In this document: positions 62,461-64,000 of the stretch, one piece after another
How the letters are laid out: the number at the start of each line of letters is the position of its first letter
How positions within the stretch are numbered: position 1 is the first letter of the stretch
NCBI GenBank assembly: GCA_031963005.1
Contig: JASSUL010000004.1
Span: forward strand, 1-64,000
Length of the DNA: 64,000 bases
Origin: JASSUD01 sp031963005
GTDB taxonomy: Bacteria; Pseudomonadota; Gammaproteobacteria; Burkholderiales; Burkholderiaceae
Direction of reading: 5' to 3'
Position numbers and translations under genes: made by a program
The notes under the pieces: model-generated
The model's database searches: none
Seen by the model: only the letters and a program-made list of their open reading frames with translations
What the model was told of the DNA's origin: nothing

Positions 62461-64000
62461 ATGCCTCATTGCTCCTACCTACTTGGCACGCTTGCGCATT
62501 CCGCTTTCCGTTTGGAGCGATATAAACAGCATTTGCAAGCGATGGATGCAAGCGTAAGTGGTTTGCATGCCCGCTACGTCTACTTTATACAGACTACACA
62601 AGCGCTAAGTAGTACAGAGCAAGGCCGTCTGCGAGTACTCCTCAATGCACAGGATGAACTCAATGGAACACCAGATACCCCGCAAGACCTTGCCAGGGCA
62701 GGTACTCAAAAACAAGCCGCTTTTTCTGAAAATACGCCGCATTCTGCTTTAAACGCAGTCGCCTCAGCGCCAACTAGTCTTACTGGCAGCTTATCGCAAT
62801 TGCAATGGATGGTTATCCCACGGATTGGCACGATTTCTCCTTGGGCTAGCAAGGCCGTGGATATTGCGCACGACTGTGGTTTGTCTTCGATCATCCGTAT
62901 TGAACGAGGCATTGTCTATACGATATATCGGTATGTGCCTGACAATACTCATGCGGCACCTGTTTCTGCACAAAGCACCGCAGCTACTTGCGTGCTAGCA
63001 CAAGCTTTGCACGATAAAATGACGGAAACGGTAGTACAGACCTATCAAGAGGCTTACGCATTATTCGATCCTCTTCCTTCTCAAGAAATGCAGCGGGTTC
63101 CCCTTTTGCAAGAAGGTAAAAAGGCGCTTCGGTTAGCTAATCTGAACTGGGGTTTGGCACTGAGTGATACAGAAATAGATTATTTATATGACGCTTTTAC
63201 ACGTTTAGGAAGAAATCCTAGCGATGCGGAATTAATGATGTTTGCGCAAGCCAATAGCGAACATTGCCGACATAAAATCTTCAATGCACGTTGGGTCATC
63301 GACGGTGAATCCCAAGCAGATTCCCTTTTTAGCCTCATCAAACGCACACACGCGCAGCATCCTGAGCACACTGAAGTAGCCTACTCCGATAATGCCGCGG
63401 TGATTACAGGAGCGCAGATTGAGCGATGGACTCCTGCACCAGAGACGGGGTTGTACCAGTCGCATACCGAACTGACGCATAGTGTTATTAAAGTAGAAAC
63501 CCATAATCACCCCACGGCCATTGCCCCCTTTCCTGGCGCGGCGACAGGAGCCGGTGGAGAAATCCGTGATGAAGGCGCTACAGGTCGCGGTGCTCGGCCA
63601 AAAGCGGGATTGAGTGGATTTTCGGTATCCAATTTGCATTTGCCTGAAATGGAAATGGCGTGGGAACAGGCTAATGGGCAAGCTCCTTCCTTATCCTCCG
63701 AGGTAGACTCCGAGGTAAATACGGCTATTCCGCCTGATTGTCGTCCGCCGCATTTGGCTTCCCCATTAGATATTATGTTGCAGGGTCCTATAGGCGCTGC
63801 CGCGTTTAATAATGAATTCGGCCGCCCCAATTTAGGAGGGTATTTTCGGGTCTATGAACAGTGGGTAGACGGTCAGCATCGCGGGTATGCGAAGCCCATT
63901 ATGATCGCCGGAGGGTTGGGTAATATTGCCGATCGTGACACCCATAAATCTAGTTTTGTCGCTGGCACGCTGCTAGTCCAAATTGGTGGGCCGGGTATGC
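62461..64000 (+). CDS. purL: Phosphoribosylformylglycinamidine synthase, N-terminal part
   Basis: Large purine-synthesis enzyme converting FGAR to FGAM. The gene runs off the window end, leaving 513 codons of about 1,350. Visible parts are the N-terminal PurS-like domain, FAQANSEHCRHKIFNARW, KVETHNHPTAIAPFPGAATG, GGEIRDEGATGRGARPKAG and AAFNNEFGRPNLGGYFRVYE. ATG at 62461 has AGGTG about nine bases upstream. An extra Ala/Thr/Ser-rich loop lies near residues 75-105. Confidence 0.96.
   Translation, partial: MPHCSYLLGTLAHSAFRLERYKQHLQAMDASVSGLHARYVYFIQTTQALSSTEQGRLRVLLNAQDELNGTPDTPQDLARAGTQKQAAFSENTPHSALNAVASAPTSLTGSLSQLQWMVIPRIGTISPWASKAVDIAHDCGLSSIIRIERGIVYTIYRYVPDNTHAAPVSAQSTAATCVLAQALHDKMTETVVQTYQEAYALFDPLPSQEMQRVPLLQEGKKALRLANLNWGLALSDTEIDYLYDAFTRLGRNPSDAELMMFAQANSEHCRHKIFNARWVIDGESQADSLFSLIKRTHAQHPEHTEVAYSDNAAVITGAQIERWTPAPETGLYQSHTELTHSVIKVETHNHPTAIAPFPGAATGAGGEIRDEGATGRGARPKAGLSGFSVSNLHLPEMEMAWEQANGQAPSLSSEVDSEVNTAIPPDCRPPHLASPLDIMLQGPIGAAAFNNEFGRPNLGGYFRVYEQWVDGQHRGYAKPIMIAGGLGNIADRDTHKSSFVAGTLLVQIGGPGM

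Overview
The window looks like a piece of chromosome from a host-associated betaproteobacterium of the Burkholderiaceae. Gene orders typical of Burkholderia are kept: rpmE2-rho-trxA, ffs-dnaX-ybaB-recR, surE-pcm-nlpD-rpoS, ndk-rlmN-(lipoprotein)-rodZ-ispG-hisS-yfgM-bamB, thiO-thiS-thiG-thiE, and mlaC-mlaB-ABC-bolA-murA-hisG-hisD. The DNA is more AT-rich than free-living Burkholderia. It carries eukaryotic-type effector genes (F-box, ankyrin, leucine-rich repeats, a YopT-like protease), broken genes, IS remnants and many palindromic elements. This fits a fungal endosymbiont such as the Mycoavidus / Candidatus Glomeribacter group; that placement is inference from content, not from a tree.

Region by region: 1-613 has no recognisable gene. 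A tRNA-Ala with its own promoter and terminator is at 614-766. From 1069 to about 42.6 kb lies a dense housekeeping backbone: envelope genes (DedA, M48 protease, waaF, a GT39-type transferase, nlpD, bamB, mlaC/mlaB, an ABC-2 exporter, murA), information processing (rho, rpmE2, ffs, dnaX, recR, rpoS, rlmD, rlmN, hisS), and metabolism (trxA, ndk, ispG, thiamine, histidine). From about 42.6 to 60.4 kb the window changes character. It holds a lone YhcG-type PDDEXK nuclease, an AT-rich orphan gene, a broken F-box/LRR gene, a higBA pair, a FUSC-family membrane protein, two tandem F-box/ankyrin genes, and a C58 (YopT-like) cysteine protease gene with C-terminal repeats that is flanked by IS630-like remnants. 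ccsB and pgi are core genes embedded in that accessory stretch. The window ends with a dadA-like gene and the first 1.5 kb of purL.

At least eleven small palindromic elements sit between genes. Four share an internal core while their terminal arms differ, one more keeps only the arms, and several have TA next to the arm ends, as expected of MITEs moved by an IS630/Tc1-mariner-type transposase. Two element positions coincide with lost gene order: thiE/mlaC, where mlaF-E-D-A would normally lie, and the end of the IS630 remnant by dadA. The likely picture is a reduced symbiont genome keeping core pathways while short mobile repeats, pseudogenes and host-directed effectors accumulate between them.
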